Positions 9,450 to 18,478 of a stretch of DNA of 64,000 nt are shown here, one piece after another. The notes beneath the pieces are model-generated. The model had not been told where the DNA came from. It worked only from the letters and a program-made list of their open reading frames with translations, and searched no databases. Position numbers and translations under genes: made by a program. Numbering within the stretch: position 1 is the stretch's first letter; each line of letters opens with the position of its first letter. The DNA comes from Hoylesella timonensis 4401737 = DSM 22865 = JCM 15640 (GTDB lineage Bacteria; Bacteroidota; Bacteroidia; Bacteroidales; Bacteroidaceae). The DNA lies in assembly GCF_000455445.1 (NCBI RefSeq), contig NZ_HG417095.1, forward strand, positions 1 through 64,000, written 5' to 3'.

Positions 9450-10826
9450 TTAGTCTTTGATGTGGATAAGTGAGTTCGTGAGAATAGCCGCTAATCCACC
9501 TGTTGTAATACCAGAGGAAAATATATTCCGAATGGTCTCAGGCATTTGATTAAGAATGTCAGGTACCATTTCAACACTTAATCCTAAGGAAAAACTAATC
9601 GCCATAACAAGTATGGCTTTTCGGTTAATTTTGGTAGCGGCAATAATCTTAATGCCAGCTGCGGCAACGGTACCAAACATCAAGAGGGTAGCACCTCCTA
9701 AAACGGGAGCAGGAATTAAAGAGAAAACAATGCCTACTGCAGGGAACAGCCCCAGCAATATTAAAGCTCCTGCAATGTAATAACCCACATATCTACTTGC
9801 TATTCCTGTGAGTTGAATCATGCCATTGTTTTGAGCAAAAATGGAATTTGGGAATGAATTAAATATGGCAGCCAACATTGAGTTAAAACCATCGGCAAGA
9901 ATACCACCAGCGGCTCGCTTTTCAAACGTACGCCCTTGAATGGGTTCACCCGAGATAAGGGAGTTTGCTGTGATGTCACCATACGCCTCAATTGCTGTGA
10001 TGAGATATACTAATCCTAAAGAGATGATTGCCGAAATATCAAACCTAAAACCATATTTGAACGGTATAGGAATGTTGAACCCACCATAATCTTGTGTCGC
10101 ATCGAATGGTATCATATCTAAAAAATACGCTACAACGCAGCCAATGGCTAATCCTAAGACGATAGAACTCATTCTTAAGATTTTGTTTGACGAACGATTA
10201 AAGAAAATGATGGCAAACAAAACCAACGCAGCCAATCCCAAATTCATTAACGACCCAAAGGTTCCGTTAGCTTCAGCCGCTGCTCCGCCACCACAAGCGT
10301 TAATGCCTGCTTTGATGAGAGACATACCTATGAGCGTAACCACAATTCCAGAAACCAGCGGAGTGATAATTTTTTGAGTGTATTTCAAAATTCGACTTAC
10401 AAACATTTCCACCACTGAAGCAAACATACAAGCTGTGAATATGTAGGCTAATGCCAATTCTGTATCTATTTTTCCACCAATCATGCCTAACATGCCAGCA
10501 CCAATAATGGGCCCAATAAATGAAAAGCTTGTTCCTTGAATACAAAGCAGTCCTGTTCCTATCGGACCAATGCGATGACACTGTATAAAGGTGGCAACGC
10601 CAGAAACAAATAATGACATAGATACAAGAAAGCCTGTTGTATGAAGGTCAAAGCTCAGTGCGTTTGAAATGATTAAAGGCGGTGTGATAATTGCCACAAA
10701 AATAGCCAAAAGATGTTGCAGCGCTGCAAACAAGGCTTCTCTAAGTTGCGGCTTATCATGTAGACCATAAATTAAATCGGTTTGATGATGAAGGATAGGC
10801 TCTTGTGGTTTTGTTGAAGTCGTCAT
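9450..10826 (-). CDS. Xanthine/uracil permease (NCS2 family)
   Basis: A nucleobase:cation symporter of the inner membrane with about 14 hydrophobic segments. Family blocks include LQHLLAIFVAIITPPLIISNAL near the N-terminus and the SxxGxA-like region VYLITAIEAYGDITANS before TM9. Residues around GRTFEKRAAGGILADGFNSML are typical of NCS2. The gene lies directly downstream of xpt on the same strand. I prefer ATG 10826 (458 residues, 19 nt after the xpt stop) over an in-frame TTG at 10853 that overlaps xpt by 8 nt. Coupling with xpt makes xanthine the likely substrate. Confidence 0.9.
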   Translation of the reverse strand: MTTSTKPQEPILHHQTDLIYGLHDKPQLREALFAALQHLLAIFVAIITPPLIISNALSFDLHTTGFLVSMSLFVSGVATFIQCHRIGPIGTGLLCIQGTSFSFIGPIIGAGMLGMIGGKIDTELALAYIFTACMFASVVEMFVSRILKYTQKIITPLVSGIVVTLIGMSLIKAGINACGGGAAAEANGTFGSLMNLGLAALVLFAIIFFNRSSNKILRMSSIVLGLAIGCVVAYFLDMIPFDATQDYGGFNIPIPFKYGFRFDISAIISLGLVYLITAIEAYGDITANSLISGEPIQGRTFEKRAAGGILADGFNSMLAAIFNSFPNSIFAQNNGMIQLTGIASRYVGYYIAGALILLGLFPAVGIVFSLIPAPVLGGATLLMFGTVAAAGIKIIAATKINRKAILVMAISFSLGLSVEMVPDILNQMPETIRNIFSSGITTGGLAAILTNSLIHIKD

Positions 10827-10845
10827 TTGTCGCTGGTGTTGTGAG

Positions 10846-11421
10846 TTAATCAATTCCTTTCAATTTGATTTTACAGTCATCGAGTGATTCAATCATCGCC
10901 AATGATTCGCATCTAACGCCTGCCGCTTCAATCACTTCACGACCATGCTGAAAAGTCTTCTCAATAATAAACCCCATGCCTACCAATTCTGCTCCTGCTT
11001 GTTGACAAAGGTCGATGATTCCTTTTGCTGCATTACCGTAAGCAAGGAAATCATCAATAAACACAACCTTGTCTTGTGGGGTCAGGTAGTCTTTGCTAAT
11101 AACTACATTATATTCCCGTTGCTTGGTAAATGAGAATACTGTAGTGGATAAGATGTTGTCCATGGTCGAAGCTTTCTTTTTCTTCGCAAACACAACAGGA
11201 AGATCCAACAAGAGTCCCATTACAATGGCGGGTGCAATACCTGAAGCTTCGATGGTTAATATTTTATTGATTTCAGTAGAACTGTATCTTTTAATAAACT
11301 CAATGGCAATAGCTTTCATTAAGTTGGGATCCATTTGGTGATTGATAAACTTGTCTACTTTTAGAATCCCACCAGGATAACAACGCCCGTCTTTCAAGAT
11401 ACGGTCAATTAATGTTTTCAT
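10846..11421 (-). CDS. xpt: Xanthine phosphoribosyltransferase
   Basis: A 191-residue cytoplasmic purine-salvage enzyme that makes XMP from xanthine and PRPP. The PRPP-binding loop is [11 protein letters not shown] at residues 119-129, and the N-terminal [30 protein letters not shown] block is characteristic of Xpt rather than of Apt. It is followed by the permease gene, so the two form an uptake-and-salvage operon. No purine riboswitch was recognised upstream. Confidence 0.93.
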   Translation of the reverse strand: MKTLIDRILKDGRCYPGGILKVDKFINHQMDPNLMKAIAIEFIKRYSSTEINKILTIEASGIAPAIVMGLLLDLPVVFAKKKKASTMDNILSTTVFSFTKQREYNVVISKDYLTPQDKVVFIDDFLAYGNAAKGIIDLCQQAGAELVGMGFIIEKTFQHGREVIEAAGVRCESLAMIESLDDCKIKLKGID

Positions 11422-11446
11422 TTGAGCTGCATTTTTGTAATGCGTG

Positions 11447-11454
11447 CAAAGTTA
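11447..11454 (-). promoter_or_regulatory. -7 box of the xpt operon
   Basis: TAACTTTG on the minus strand, 25 nt before the start codon. A TTTG lies 22 nt farther upstream, slightly beyond the usual spacing. Confidence 0.5.
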
Positions 11455-11688
11455 CTAAAAAGATGCAAGAGCTAAGCAAAAAAGCTTAGTATTTTGTATG
11501 GATAATGCACGACTTTTTTATTTAAGATAGGGTGGCTTATCGTAAAAAATAATCTTTTTTCTTTTATTTCAGCACCGTGTCTAACGAATAAACTGCATCA
11601 CATTGCTTCCCTCGTTTGCTGCAATAGTAATTACACATCAATAAAAGAGTTGCGTTTTTTCTTGTTATTTTTGCTAAAAACATCAGAC
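11455..11688. other. Intergenic region, no gene seen
   Basis: No supported gene lies between the xpt promoter and the dispersed repeat. A weak minus-strand frame that enters the repeat is discussed in the findings. Confidence 0.5.
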
Positions 11689-12083
11689 GTTTTTGTCCTG
11701 TAATTTTACCAAAAAACGACCATCTAAAATCTTCAAAATAGAAAAATTTAATAGGCAAACGATATATAAAATTACGCTGATTTTACAAAAATAAACGCCT
11801 TTTCAAGTTAGAACATTAACTTAACAGCCTTGGAAACACTCATTAGAGGTGTTATTTACATGACATAACAGCCTTAAAGCATGCAAATTGCAGGCTTATC
11901 TTAATGCTTTAGCCGCTAATGAACGGTAAAAAAGGGAGTGAAAATATGTTCTTTATGTATAATATGTTCAATATCAACGTGTTATAAAAGTCTCTCATAA
12001 TTCGCGTATTTGCGACCAACTTTGCCGTTGGATGTTTTCACGCGAGTTATGAGAGATACTTTGTAAAGAAAATTCAGCATTTA
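11689..12083. repeat. Dispersed structured repeat, copy 1
   Basis: About 395 bp, closely matching copy 2 (39118-39516); the first half also matches copy 3 (50856-51041). The first 75 bp (TTTTTGTCCTG to AATAGGCAAAC) is the most conserved part and has no indels between copies. The second half holds two hairpins: TAAAGCAT/ATGCTTTA (11875-11882 with 11904-11911), and a 17-bp stem 11991-12007 with 12040-12056 that encloses an inner CCAAC/GTTGG stem (12016-12031). No terminal inverted repeats or transposase were seen. It may be a non-autonomous element or a structured RNA. Confidence 0.8.
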
Positions 12084-12255
12084 TTTTCTTTGAACAAGGC
12101 AGTGCATCACCAATTTTACCAACGCTTTTTTATGATTGGATTTCATTGAATGATAATGGCTATAACAGAAGCCAAAAGCAGATTGTTCTTTACAATAAAC
12201 CCCTTTCTTTAGCGAAATCTGCAGTTTCTTTGGTGTGAAATAAGAGATACAAACA

Positions 12256-12286
12256 TTTGCGATGTAAATAAAAATAATTATCTTTG
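12256..12286 (+). promoter_or_regulatory. Promoter of the polysaccharide locus
   Basis: TTTG at 12256-12259, a 19-nt spacer and TATCTTTG at 12279-12286 fit the Bacteroidetes consensus. Transcription would start near 12293, leaving a leader of about 315 nt before gmd. Confidence 0.7.
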
Positions 12287-12292
12287 CAAACT

Positions 12293-12607
12293 GAACAAAT
12301 ACACTTCATAATGAAAGCTCTGCGGGCTTGAACAACCCTACAGTGGAGGTGAAAAATGGAGATGATACCCTATATCGCTTGTTAGTAACGACTGACAAGG
12401 AGAGGAGGGTGTCTCTGTTTTTTAACCCTTTGGAGGAGCATTCATGGGTGTGTTGATGTTTCAATTCAGGTTTTTTCTTGTGCGACGAGGGATAAGTTTT
12501 TTCGCTATCAAGTTACTTTTTTCTGTTTATTGAAATCCAGAATCGCTCACTTCGTTCAACATGAGATGAAATCTCACCTATAATATTCATGATTTAATTT
12601 TATATTT
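12293..12607 (+). promoter_or_regulatory. Long 5' leader of gmd with minimal reading frames
   Basis: The leader has two tiny frames: MKALRA (12311-12331) and MEMIPYIAC (12355-12384), the second just after GTGGAGGTGAAAA. G-rich segments (GAGAGGAGGGTG) are followed by a T-run near 12418. I could not identify a known riboswitch or a strong intrinsic terminator. Its length and position suggest control by attenuation or antitermination; this is inference. Confidence 0.4.
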
Positions 12608-13666
12608 ATGACAAATCGCAAAGTGGCTCTTATTACTGGTATTACCGGACAAGATGGAAGTTATCTTGCAGAGTTTTTGATTGATAAGGGATATGATGTA
12701 CATGGTCTTCTTCGCCGTAGCTCATCTTTCAACACAGGACGTATAGAACACTTGTATTTAGATGAATGGGTGCGGGATATGAAACAGTCTCGCTTAGTGA
12801 ATTTGCACTGGGCTGACATGACCGATTCGTCCTCTCTCATTCGTATCATTGGTGAGATTAAACCTACCGAAATCTATAATCTTGCAGCACAGAGTCATGT
12901 CAAAGTGAGTTTTGATGTTCCTGAATATACGGCAGATACGGATGCCATAGGTGTACTCAGACTGTTGGAAGCAGTGCGTATTTGCGGCTTAGAAAAGAGT
13001 TGTCGCATCTACCAAGCCAGCACTTCCGAACTTTTTGGAAAAGTTCAAGAGGTGCCACAGAAAGAAACCACCCCCTTCTATCCACGTTCGCCCTACGCTG
13101 TGGCAAAACTCTATGGCTTTTGGATTATGAAGAATTATCGCGAGAGTTACGGCATGTATTGTTGCAACGGCATTTTGTTCAATCATGAAAGCGAGCGGAG
13201 GGGTGAGAATTTCGTGACCCGCAAGATTACCTTGGCAGCTGCACGTATAGCGCATGGGTTGCAAGACAAACTGTATTTAGGTAACTTGGACGCTCGACGC
13301 GACTGGGGATATGCGCCCGATTATGTACAATGTATGTGGTTGATGCTGCAGCAAGAGCAGCCTGACGATTTCGTCATTGCCACAGGCGAATATTATAGTG
13401 TGCGCGATTTCGCTACCTTGGCATTTCATCATGCTGGCATTGAACTTGAATGGCGTGATAAGGGGATGAATGAAAAAGGCATTGACAAGGCCACTGGCAA
13501 AGTGCTGGTAGAGGTGGATCCCAAATATTTCCGACCCGCAGATGTCGAACAATTGCTCGGTGATCCAACAAAGGCGAAAGAACAGTTAGGCTGGAATCCT
13601 CGCCAAACCAGCTTTGAAGAACTGGTTAAAAAGATGACAGAGTATGATTTGGAAAATGTGAAATAG
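12608..13666 (+). CDS. gmd: GDP-mannose 4,6-dehydratase
   Basis: A 352-residue extended short-chain dehydrogenase that converts GDP-D-mannose to GDP-4-keto-6-deoxy-D-mannose. The NADP-binding motif [14 protein letters not shown] is at residues 9-22, the R-S-S-F-N-T-G-R block follows near 40, and the catalytic Tyr-x3-Lys is in [30 protein letters not shown] is typical of Gmd. First gene of the polysaccharide locus and followed by fcl, giving the complete GDP-L-fucose route from GDP-mannose. Confidence 0.97.
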   Translation: MTNRKVALITGITGQDGSYLAEFLIDKGYDVHGLLRRSSSFNTGRIEHLYLDEWVRDMKQSRLVNLHWADMTDSSSLIRIIGEIKPTEIYNLAAQSHVKVSFDVPEYTADTDAIGVLRLLEAVRICGLEKSCRIYQASTSELFGKVQEVPQKETTPFYPRSPYAVAKLYGFWIMKNYRESYGMYCCNGILFNHESERRGENFVTRKITLAAARIAHGLQDKLYLGNLDARRDWGYAPDYVQCMWLMLQQEQPDDFVIATGEYYSVRDFATLAFHHAGIELEWRDKGMNEKGIDKATGKVLVEVDPKYFRPADVEQLLGDPTKAKEQLGWNPRQTSFEELVKKMTEYDLENVK

Positions 13667-13696
13667 TAAGGAAAATAGTTTTTTCTTTCCAGATTA

Positions 13697-13728
13697 CCTA
13701 GTATTCCTAGGTTTCCTAGTATCCCTAG
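13697..13728. repeat. Short 9-bp tandem repeat between gmd and fcl
   Basis: CCTAGTATT, CCTAGGTTT, CCTAGTATC and a partial CCTAG follow each other. It fills part of the 89-nt gap and contains the palindrome CCTAGG. Confidence 0.6.
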
Positions 13729-13755
13729 AAAATTTAGAAGACCTATTCATCAATC

Positions 13756-14967
13756 ATGGCATTATCAAAAACATCTAAGATATACGTTGCTGGGCATCAC
13801 GGCTTAGTGGGTTCAGCGATATGGAAGAATCTTGAAGCAAGAGGATACAGCCAGCTGATAGGGCGCAGTCATAGCGAATTAGATTTAACCAATCAGCAAG
13901 CCGTTGACGACTTTTTCAAGACAGAACGTCCTGATGCAGTGGTGTTAGCCGCTGCCTTCGTGGGAGGTATCATGGCGAACAGTCTGTACCGAGCCGACTT
14001 CATCATGCAAAACATGATGATGCAATGCAACGTGATTTCGTCAGCTTATAAATATGGTGTGAAAAAACTACTCTTCTTGGGTTCCACCTGCATCTATCCA
14101 AAGAATGCACCACAGCCCATGAAAGAAGACGTGCTGCTTACTTCGCCATTGGAATATACCAACGAAGAATATGCCATTGCCAAGATTGCCGGACTGAAGA
14201 TGTGCGAGAGTTATAACCTACAATATGGCACGAACTATATTGCGGTGATGCCCACTAATCTATATGGTCCCAATGACAACTTCCACTTGGAGAACAGTCA
14301 TGTGATGCCTGCCATGATGCGCAAGATCTATTTGGCTAAACTGATTCATGAGGATAACTGGGAAGCCATTCGGGTGGACATGAACAAGCGACCGATTAAT
14401 CCTGTTAAGGCTTTGGCAGAGCAGATAGGAAAAGACAATGTTGACGGCGAGTGTAGTAAAGAACGCATCTTGCAGGCATTGAAGTTTTATGGCATAGAAA
14501 ACAATAAGGTAACCCTTTGGGGAACAGGCTCGCCATTGCGTGAGTTCCTTTGGAGTGAGGATATGGCAGATGCTTCGGTACACATCCTTCTAAATGTAGA
14601 CTTTAAGGACATCATCGGCATAGACAAGTATTCGAGCGTGTTTTATGGTACAGCTACCGATGGTGAGGTAAACCGCAACAACAGCGAGGGACGTGGCGGT
14701 GCTATTCCCTCGCTTGGCGAGATACGTAACTGTCATATCAACATAGGTACGGGCAAGGAGCTAACTATCAAGCAACTCTCCGAACTCATTGTGCAAACTG
14801 TTGGCTTTACAGGAACCGTTGTGTGGGATGAAAGCAAACCCGACGGAACTCTACGCAAACTCATCGATGTGTCAAAGCTTCACTCTTTAGGTTGGACGCA
14901 CAAGGTGGAAATACAGCAGGGTGTGCAGAAGTTATACGATTGGTACAGGCAGTCGCTGCAAGGATAA
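13756..14967 (+). CDS. fcl: GDP-L-fucose synthase
   Basis: A 403-residue epimerase/reductase that turns GDP-4-keto-6-deoxymannose into GDP-L-fucose with NADPH. Visible are the Rossmann motif GHHGLVGSAIW near residue 13, the GSTCIYP block, and the catalytic Tyr-x3-Lys in EEYAIAKIAG. It exceeds the 321-residue E. coli enzyme because of an insertion of about 80 residues between the MPAMMRKIYLAK region and LWGTGSPLREF. Bacteroidetes versions often have this insertion. It works with gmd just upstream. Confidence 0.96.
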   Translation: MALSKTSKIYVAGHHGLVGSAIWKNLEARGYSQLIGRSHSELDLTNQQAVDDFFKTERPDAVVLAAAFVGGIMANSLYRADFIMQNMMMQCNVISSAYKYGVKKLLFLGSTCIYPKNAPQPMKEDVLLTSPLEYTNEEYAIAKIAGLKMCESYNLQYGTNYIAVMPTNLYGPNDNFHLENSHVMPAMMRKIYLAKLIHEDNWEAIRVDMNKRPINPVKALAEQIGKDNVDGECSKERILQALKFYGIENNKVTLWGTGSPLREFLWSEDMADASVHILLNVDFKDIIGIDKYSSVFYGTATDGEVNRNNSEGRGGAIPSLGEIRNCHINIGTGKELTIKQLSELIVQTVGFTGTVVWDESKPDGTLRKLIDVSKLHSLGWTHKVEIQQGVQKLYDWYRQSLQG

Positions 14968-15047
14968 AGATAAGGGATAGATTTTAGCGGGTCTTATTCG
15001 TTTATCTACATAAAAAAAGAGGAACACTTCCATTCAAATCCTTACTT

Positions 15048-16280
15048 ATGAAAACATATTTAACTCTTTGGCTATTATGTTTTATGCTGTTATTTCTTGG
15101 GACTGTAGAAACTCATGCACAAAGGTTTTATTTTAAAGAGTTGTTCAAAAATTGCGTGTATAGTAATAGAAATCGTATTCCGCAAACATTTTACGCAGCT
15201 GATAAATCTTATGGTCATCAATGGAAATTGACAGTAGATGGAGCGCTTGCTCATAGCACTGCGGATTGCCTGCATGTGGGGACAACAGACAAAAAATCTC
15301 AAATTATTTGTTTAGAAACCACAACACAGTTTAAGAATGTGGATTTAGTAAGAGTGTCCACCAATATAGCAGATAAACGAGGAATTTACACAGTAGGTAT
15401 GACTCTCAGTTCAAATAAAGGCAATTTTAGTGATACACATAGTTTCAAGAGAGAGAAAGGTAATTCAAATGATGACCTAAGTAATTTTCTTATCACGAAG
15501 GGTAAAATAAATAGTGGAACTCTTAAGGTTGAAATGAAAGGGGACAATTATGAAAAAGGGGCTCTATTTTTATATTTTATAGAAGTTGCTTCCGTTTTAT
15601 CCGATCAGCACGAGCTACAAAGCCAACACATCAAATCTGGAGAGATTTATTCATATCAAGTGCAGCGTATTTTCTCCAAAGACTATTGGAATACTATTTG
15701 TTTGCCGTTCGATGTGGAGGAGAGTCAGGTGCAGGAACTATTCGGAAATACCCATAGATTAAGAACTTTTAAGGGGAATGTAGATGCGAATGGTACGATG
15801 ATTTTTGCAGAAGCAAAGGAAATAAAAGCAGGTGTTCCCTATCTATTAAAACCTGCAAAGACAGTAGAGAGTCCTATTTTTACAAATGTCATTTACACCA
15901 ATGCTGAACCTACTGTAGTGAGCGATCCAACGGGAGCTTTCTCTTTAGTGGGTGCTTTTAACCCCACGGAGCTACAAACAGACGGTACAGAACTATTTCT
16001 TGGAAATGGTGACAAACTGTATAAACCCTCTTCATCGCATAACAGAATGAATGGTATGCGTGCATTCTTTAGAATAAACAAAAATTCAAACACATTATCA
16101 AATGGTAAATACGCCATACGGTTTGATGACGAAACCACCGCTATCATGGATATTCTTCCTGAATTGAAATCACATAACTCTCGTATTTACAACATACAGG
16201 GAATGATAGTGGATGATAGTCGACCTCTGCCACCAGGTATTTATTTCAAGAATGGAAAGAAGATATGTGTAAGTAAATAA
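15048..16280 (+). CDS. Secreted protein of unknown function with Bacteroidales C-terminal tail
   Basis: A 410-residue exported protein. Residues 1-25 are a signal peptide ending in THAQ. I do not recognise a catalytic domain. The middle is rich in Thr/Asn and looks beta-stranded. The segment after residue 200 (YWNTICLPFDVEESQVQELFG, then AGVPYLLKP) is seen in many secreted Prevotella surface proteins. The C-terminus (IYNIQGMIVDDSRPLPPGIYFKNGKKI) matches the short domain, IYN-x-QG and GIY-x-NGKK, common at the end of such proteins. It interrupts the sugar genes, so its link to the polysaccharide is unclear. Confidence 0.7.
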   Translation: MKTYLTLWLLCFMLLFLGTVETHAQRFYFKELFKNCVYSNRNRIPQTFYAADKSYGHQWKLTVDGALAHSTADCLHVGTTDKKSQIICLETTTQFKNVDLVRVSTNIADKRGIYTVGMTLSSNKGNFSDTHSFKREKGNSNDDLSNFLITKGKINSGTLKVEMKGDNYEKGALFLYFIEVASVLSDQHELQSQHIKSGEIYSYQVQRIFSKDYWNTICLPFDVEESQVQELFGNTHRLRTFKGNVDANGTMIFAEAKEIKAGVPYLLKPAKTVESPIFTNVIYTNAEPTVVSDPTGAFSLVGAFNPTELQTDGTELFLGNGDKLYKPSSSHNRMNGMRAFFRINKNSNTLSNGKYAIRFDDETTAIMDILPELKSHNSRIYNIQGMIVDDSRPLPPGIYFKNGKKICVSK

Positions 16281-16289
16281 GATATTGTC

Positions 16290-16502
16290 GTGCGTCAAAT
16301 TTATATAACTCCACATATAGATGTTTTATGCGTCGATAGCACAATTCATCTGTTAGAAGAATCGGGCAAGTCAGGAGTAAACAAAGAAGGTAATGTAGAT
16401 ACTACAGGAAGCCCTAATGAGGGTGATGCTGGTGGTGCGCACTCCAAACTTTTTGAGTTTGAAGACGAAGACTCTTCTTGGGACGATCATTGTTGGGAAT
16501 AA
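16290..16502 (+). CDS. Small acidic protein, Prevotella-type, unknown function
   Basis: A 70-residue frame with GTG start, 9 nt after the secreted-protein gene. The N-terminus (RQIYITPHIDVLCVDSTIHLL) resembles a large set of small Bacteroidales proteins that begin K-x-Y-I-x-P-x-I-x-V. The middle is Gly/Ser/Asn-rich and the end very acidic (FEFEDEDSSWDDHCWE). No signal peptide is evident. Short spacing suggests co-transcription with the preceding gene. Confidence 0.55.
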   Translation: MRQIYITPHIDVLCVDSTIHLLEESGKSGVNKEGNVDTTGSPNEGDAGGAHSKLFEFEDEDSSWDDHCWE

Positions 16503-16588
16503 GACATAGGCTATTTTCTACAGTTAGTATCTCTCTCTTATAATAATAGGTGACGATTTATAGAACAAGCCTTAAGTCAGATAACATC

Positions 16589-17143
16589 ATGAAATCAAAT
16601 ACGAAAGCAAAGATAACCTATCAGTTCAAGATTAAATTGAGAGGCATCACCAATCCACCCGTATGGCGGCGCGTGTTGGTACCTGCCAACTTCACTTTCT
16701 CAGGATTCCACGCCGTGATTCAAGAAGCATTCGGTTGGTGGAACGAACATCTGTATTGTTTTGGAGATAAGCCATACAGTCAGTCGCTGTATATTGCAGA
16801 GGAGAATAAAGAGGATTGGTGTCGACCCGACTATGATGCCCGAAAGTTCACACTAGGAGAGTTGTTCGGTGACGGAGGCATCGTAAAGAAACTTTGCTAT
16901 GTCTATGATTTCGGCGATGACTGGATTCACGACATCACTCTTGAGAAGGTATTCGACGAGTATTCTGACCATGCCACCTGCATCAAAGGTAAGGGAGCCT
17001 GTCCCGAAGAAGACAGTGGCGGTGTATGGGAATACGAAGATATGAAAGAGGACGGAGAGATTGAGGATTCTGCAGTCATTGATTTGGAAGAGATAAACAA
17101 ATATGTGGAAGCCGTAAAACCAACAGGGTTTGAACCGTGGTAA
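16589..17143 (+). CDS. pRiA4b ORF-3-like protein
   Basis: A 184-residue protein matching the plasmid pRiA4b ORF-3 family (also found as an IS1096 passenger). Key blocks are YQFKIKLRGITNPPVWRRV at the start, YVYDFGDDWIHDITLE in the middle and the signature CIKGKGACPEEDSGGVWEY. I start at ATG 16589; an in-frame ATG at 16550 adds 13 poorly matching residues. Function is unknown. It is often mobile, and its place inside a sugar locus looks like a passenger. Confidence 0.85.
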   Translation: MKSNTKAKITYQFKIKLRGITNPPVWRRVLVPANFTFSGFHAVIQEAFGWWNEHLYCFGDKPYSQSLYIAEENKEDWCRPDYDARKFTLGELFGDGGIVKKLCYVYDFGDDWIHDITLEKVFDEYSDHATCIKGKGACPEEDSGGVWEYEDMKEDGEIEDSAVIDLEEINKYVEAVKPTGFEPW

Positions 17144-17206
17144 GGGTGTTAAAAATACTTTAATCATTATAATACTCTCTATCTTAAGAAATTACAGTAC
17201 TATAAT

Positions 17207-18319
17207 ATGGATAAAAATATAATTACCGTCACGTCACCGTTGCTCCCAGACCTTGATGATTTTCATGGATTGTTAAAGGAAATCTGGGACAGTAAGTGGA
17301 TAACCAACAACGGCTCTTTTCATAAGAAACTCGAAGCAGCGTTGTGTGAGTATCTAAAAGTACCATATATTAGTTTATTTACCAATGGTACCTTACCGCT
17401 AATAACCGCATTACAGGCATTACATATTACTGGAGAGGTAATTACAACTCCGTATAGCTTTGTAGCTACCACTCATGCTTTGTGGTGGAATGGTATCAAG
17501 CCTGTGTTTGTAGATGTAGATCCTTATACAGGTAATCTTGACCCAAATAAAATAGAGGCAGCCATAACTCCGCGAACAACAGCAATTTTACCTGTTCATG
17601 TCTATGGAAAGCCTTGCAATGTTGATGACATTCAGATGATAGCAGACAAGTATGGACTGCGTGTTATCTATGATGCTGCTCATGCTTTTGGAGTGGAAGT
17701 AAACGGAAAGAGTATTCTGAATGCTGGCGATATGAGTACGTTAAGTTTTCATGCCACTAAAGTTTTTAACACTGTTGAAGGAGGAGCTTTAGTGATGCAC
17801 GATGAAAAGATGAAAAAACGGATTGATTATCTCAAAAACTTTGGCTTTGCAGGAGAGACAGAAGTTGTTGCTCCAGGAATCAATAGCAAGATGGATGAAA
17901 TACGTTCAGCGTATGGATTACTAAATCTTCAGCAGGTTGATGATGCCATTAATGCGAGAAAGAAGGTTGCCCTTACTTATCGTAATGCCCTACGAGATGT
18001 ACCAGGAATAACATTTTGGAAAGACATGCCAGGCGTGAAGCACAACTATTCCTATTTCCCTATTTTTGTTAATGCACAACAGTATGGCATGACACGTGAT
18101 GAACTTTATAACAAATTAAAAGCACACAATATATTAGGACGTCGCTATTTCTATCCACTAATAAGTACCTTTTCTACTTATCGTGCTTTAGAGAGTGCGC
18201 GAATAGATAATTTACCAGAAGCTATTAAATTGGCCAACACCGTAATATGTCTGCCCATGCATCACGCTTTGACTCAAGAAGAATGTAATAAGGTCATTCA
18301 GGTGATTAAAATAATTTGA
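17207..18319 (+). CDS. DegT/DnrJ/EryC1/StrS aminotransferase
   Basis: A 370-residue PLP-dependent sugar aminotransferase. The Schiff-base lysine is expected at Lys185 in SFHATKVFNTVEGGAL, a textbook motif. The PLP-phosphate contact TNGTLPL is near residue 60 and DAAHAFG (Asp for the pyridine nitrogen) near 160. It would aminate a keto-sugar nucleotide. No 3- or 4-ketoreductase or dehydratase partner other than gmd is seen nearby. The next two genes (WbqC-like, ATP-grasp) may act on the amino sugar. Confidence 0.92.
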   Translation: MDKNIITVTSPLLPDLDDFHGLLKEIWDSKWITNNGSFHKKLEAALCEYLKVPYISLFTNGTLPLITALQALHITGEVITTPYSFVATTHALWWNGIKPVFVDVDPYTGNLDPNKIEAAITPRTTAILPVHVYGKPCNVDDIQMIADKYGLRVIYDAAHAFGVEVNGKSILNAGDMSTLSFHATKVFNTVEGGALVMHDEKMKKRIDYLKNFGFAGETEVVAPGINSKMDEIRSAYGLLNLQQVDDAINARKKVALTYRNALRDVPGITFWKDMPGVKHNYSYFPIFVNAQQYGMTRDELYNKLKAHNILGRRYFYPLISTFSTYRALESARIDNLPEAIKLANTVICLPMHHALTQEECNKVIQVIKII

Positions 18320-18478
18320 AAGAAATAATAAAATTTTGAAGTGAGATTGTTGATTGGAATATTAATAGGATATTATCAGGATTTGTAAATATAGTCAATT
18401 ACTGGCATCCTTTTTTTATAAGTAAAATAATATCTACTTAATATTCCTCTTTTTGTGTTATATTAAACAGGGAAGAAA

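Noticed and set aside
11422..11560. Purine riboswitch before xpt
   Set aside because: No three-way junction pattern with the conserved loops; the promoter lies only 25 nt from the start codon, leaving no room.
11564..11758. 64-codon minus-strand gene entering the dispersed repeat
   Set aside because: Only the 25 codons inside the repeat recur in other copies, with a TTG start; kept as a finding, not as a gene.
12400..12440. Intrinsic attenuator in the gmd leader
   Set aside because: A T-run follows GGGTGTCTCTG, but only a 4-bp stem can be drawn before it.
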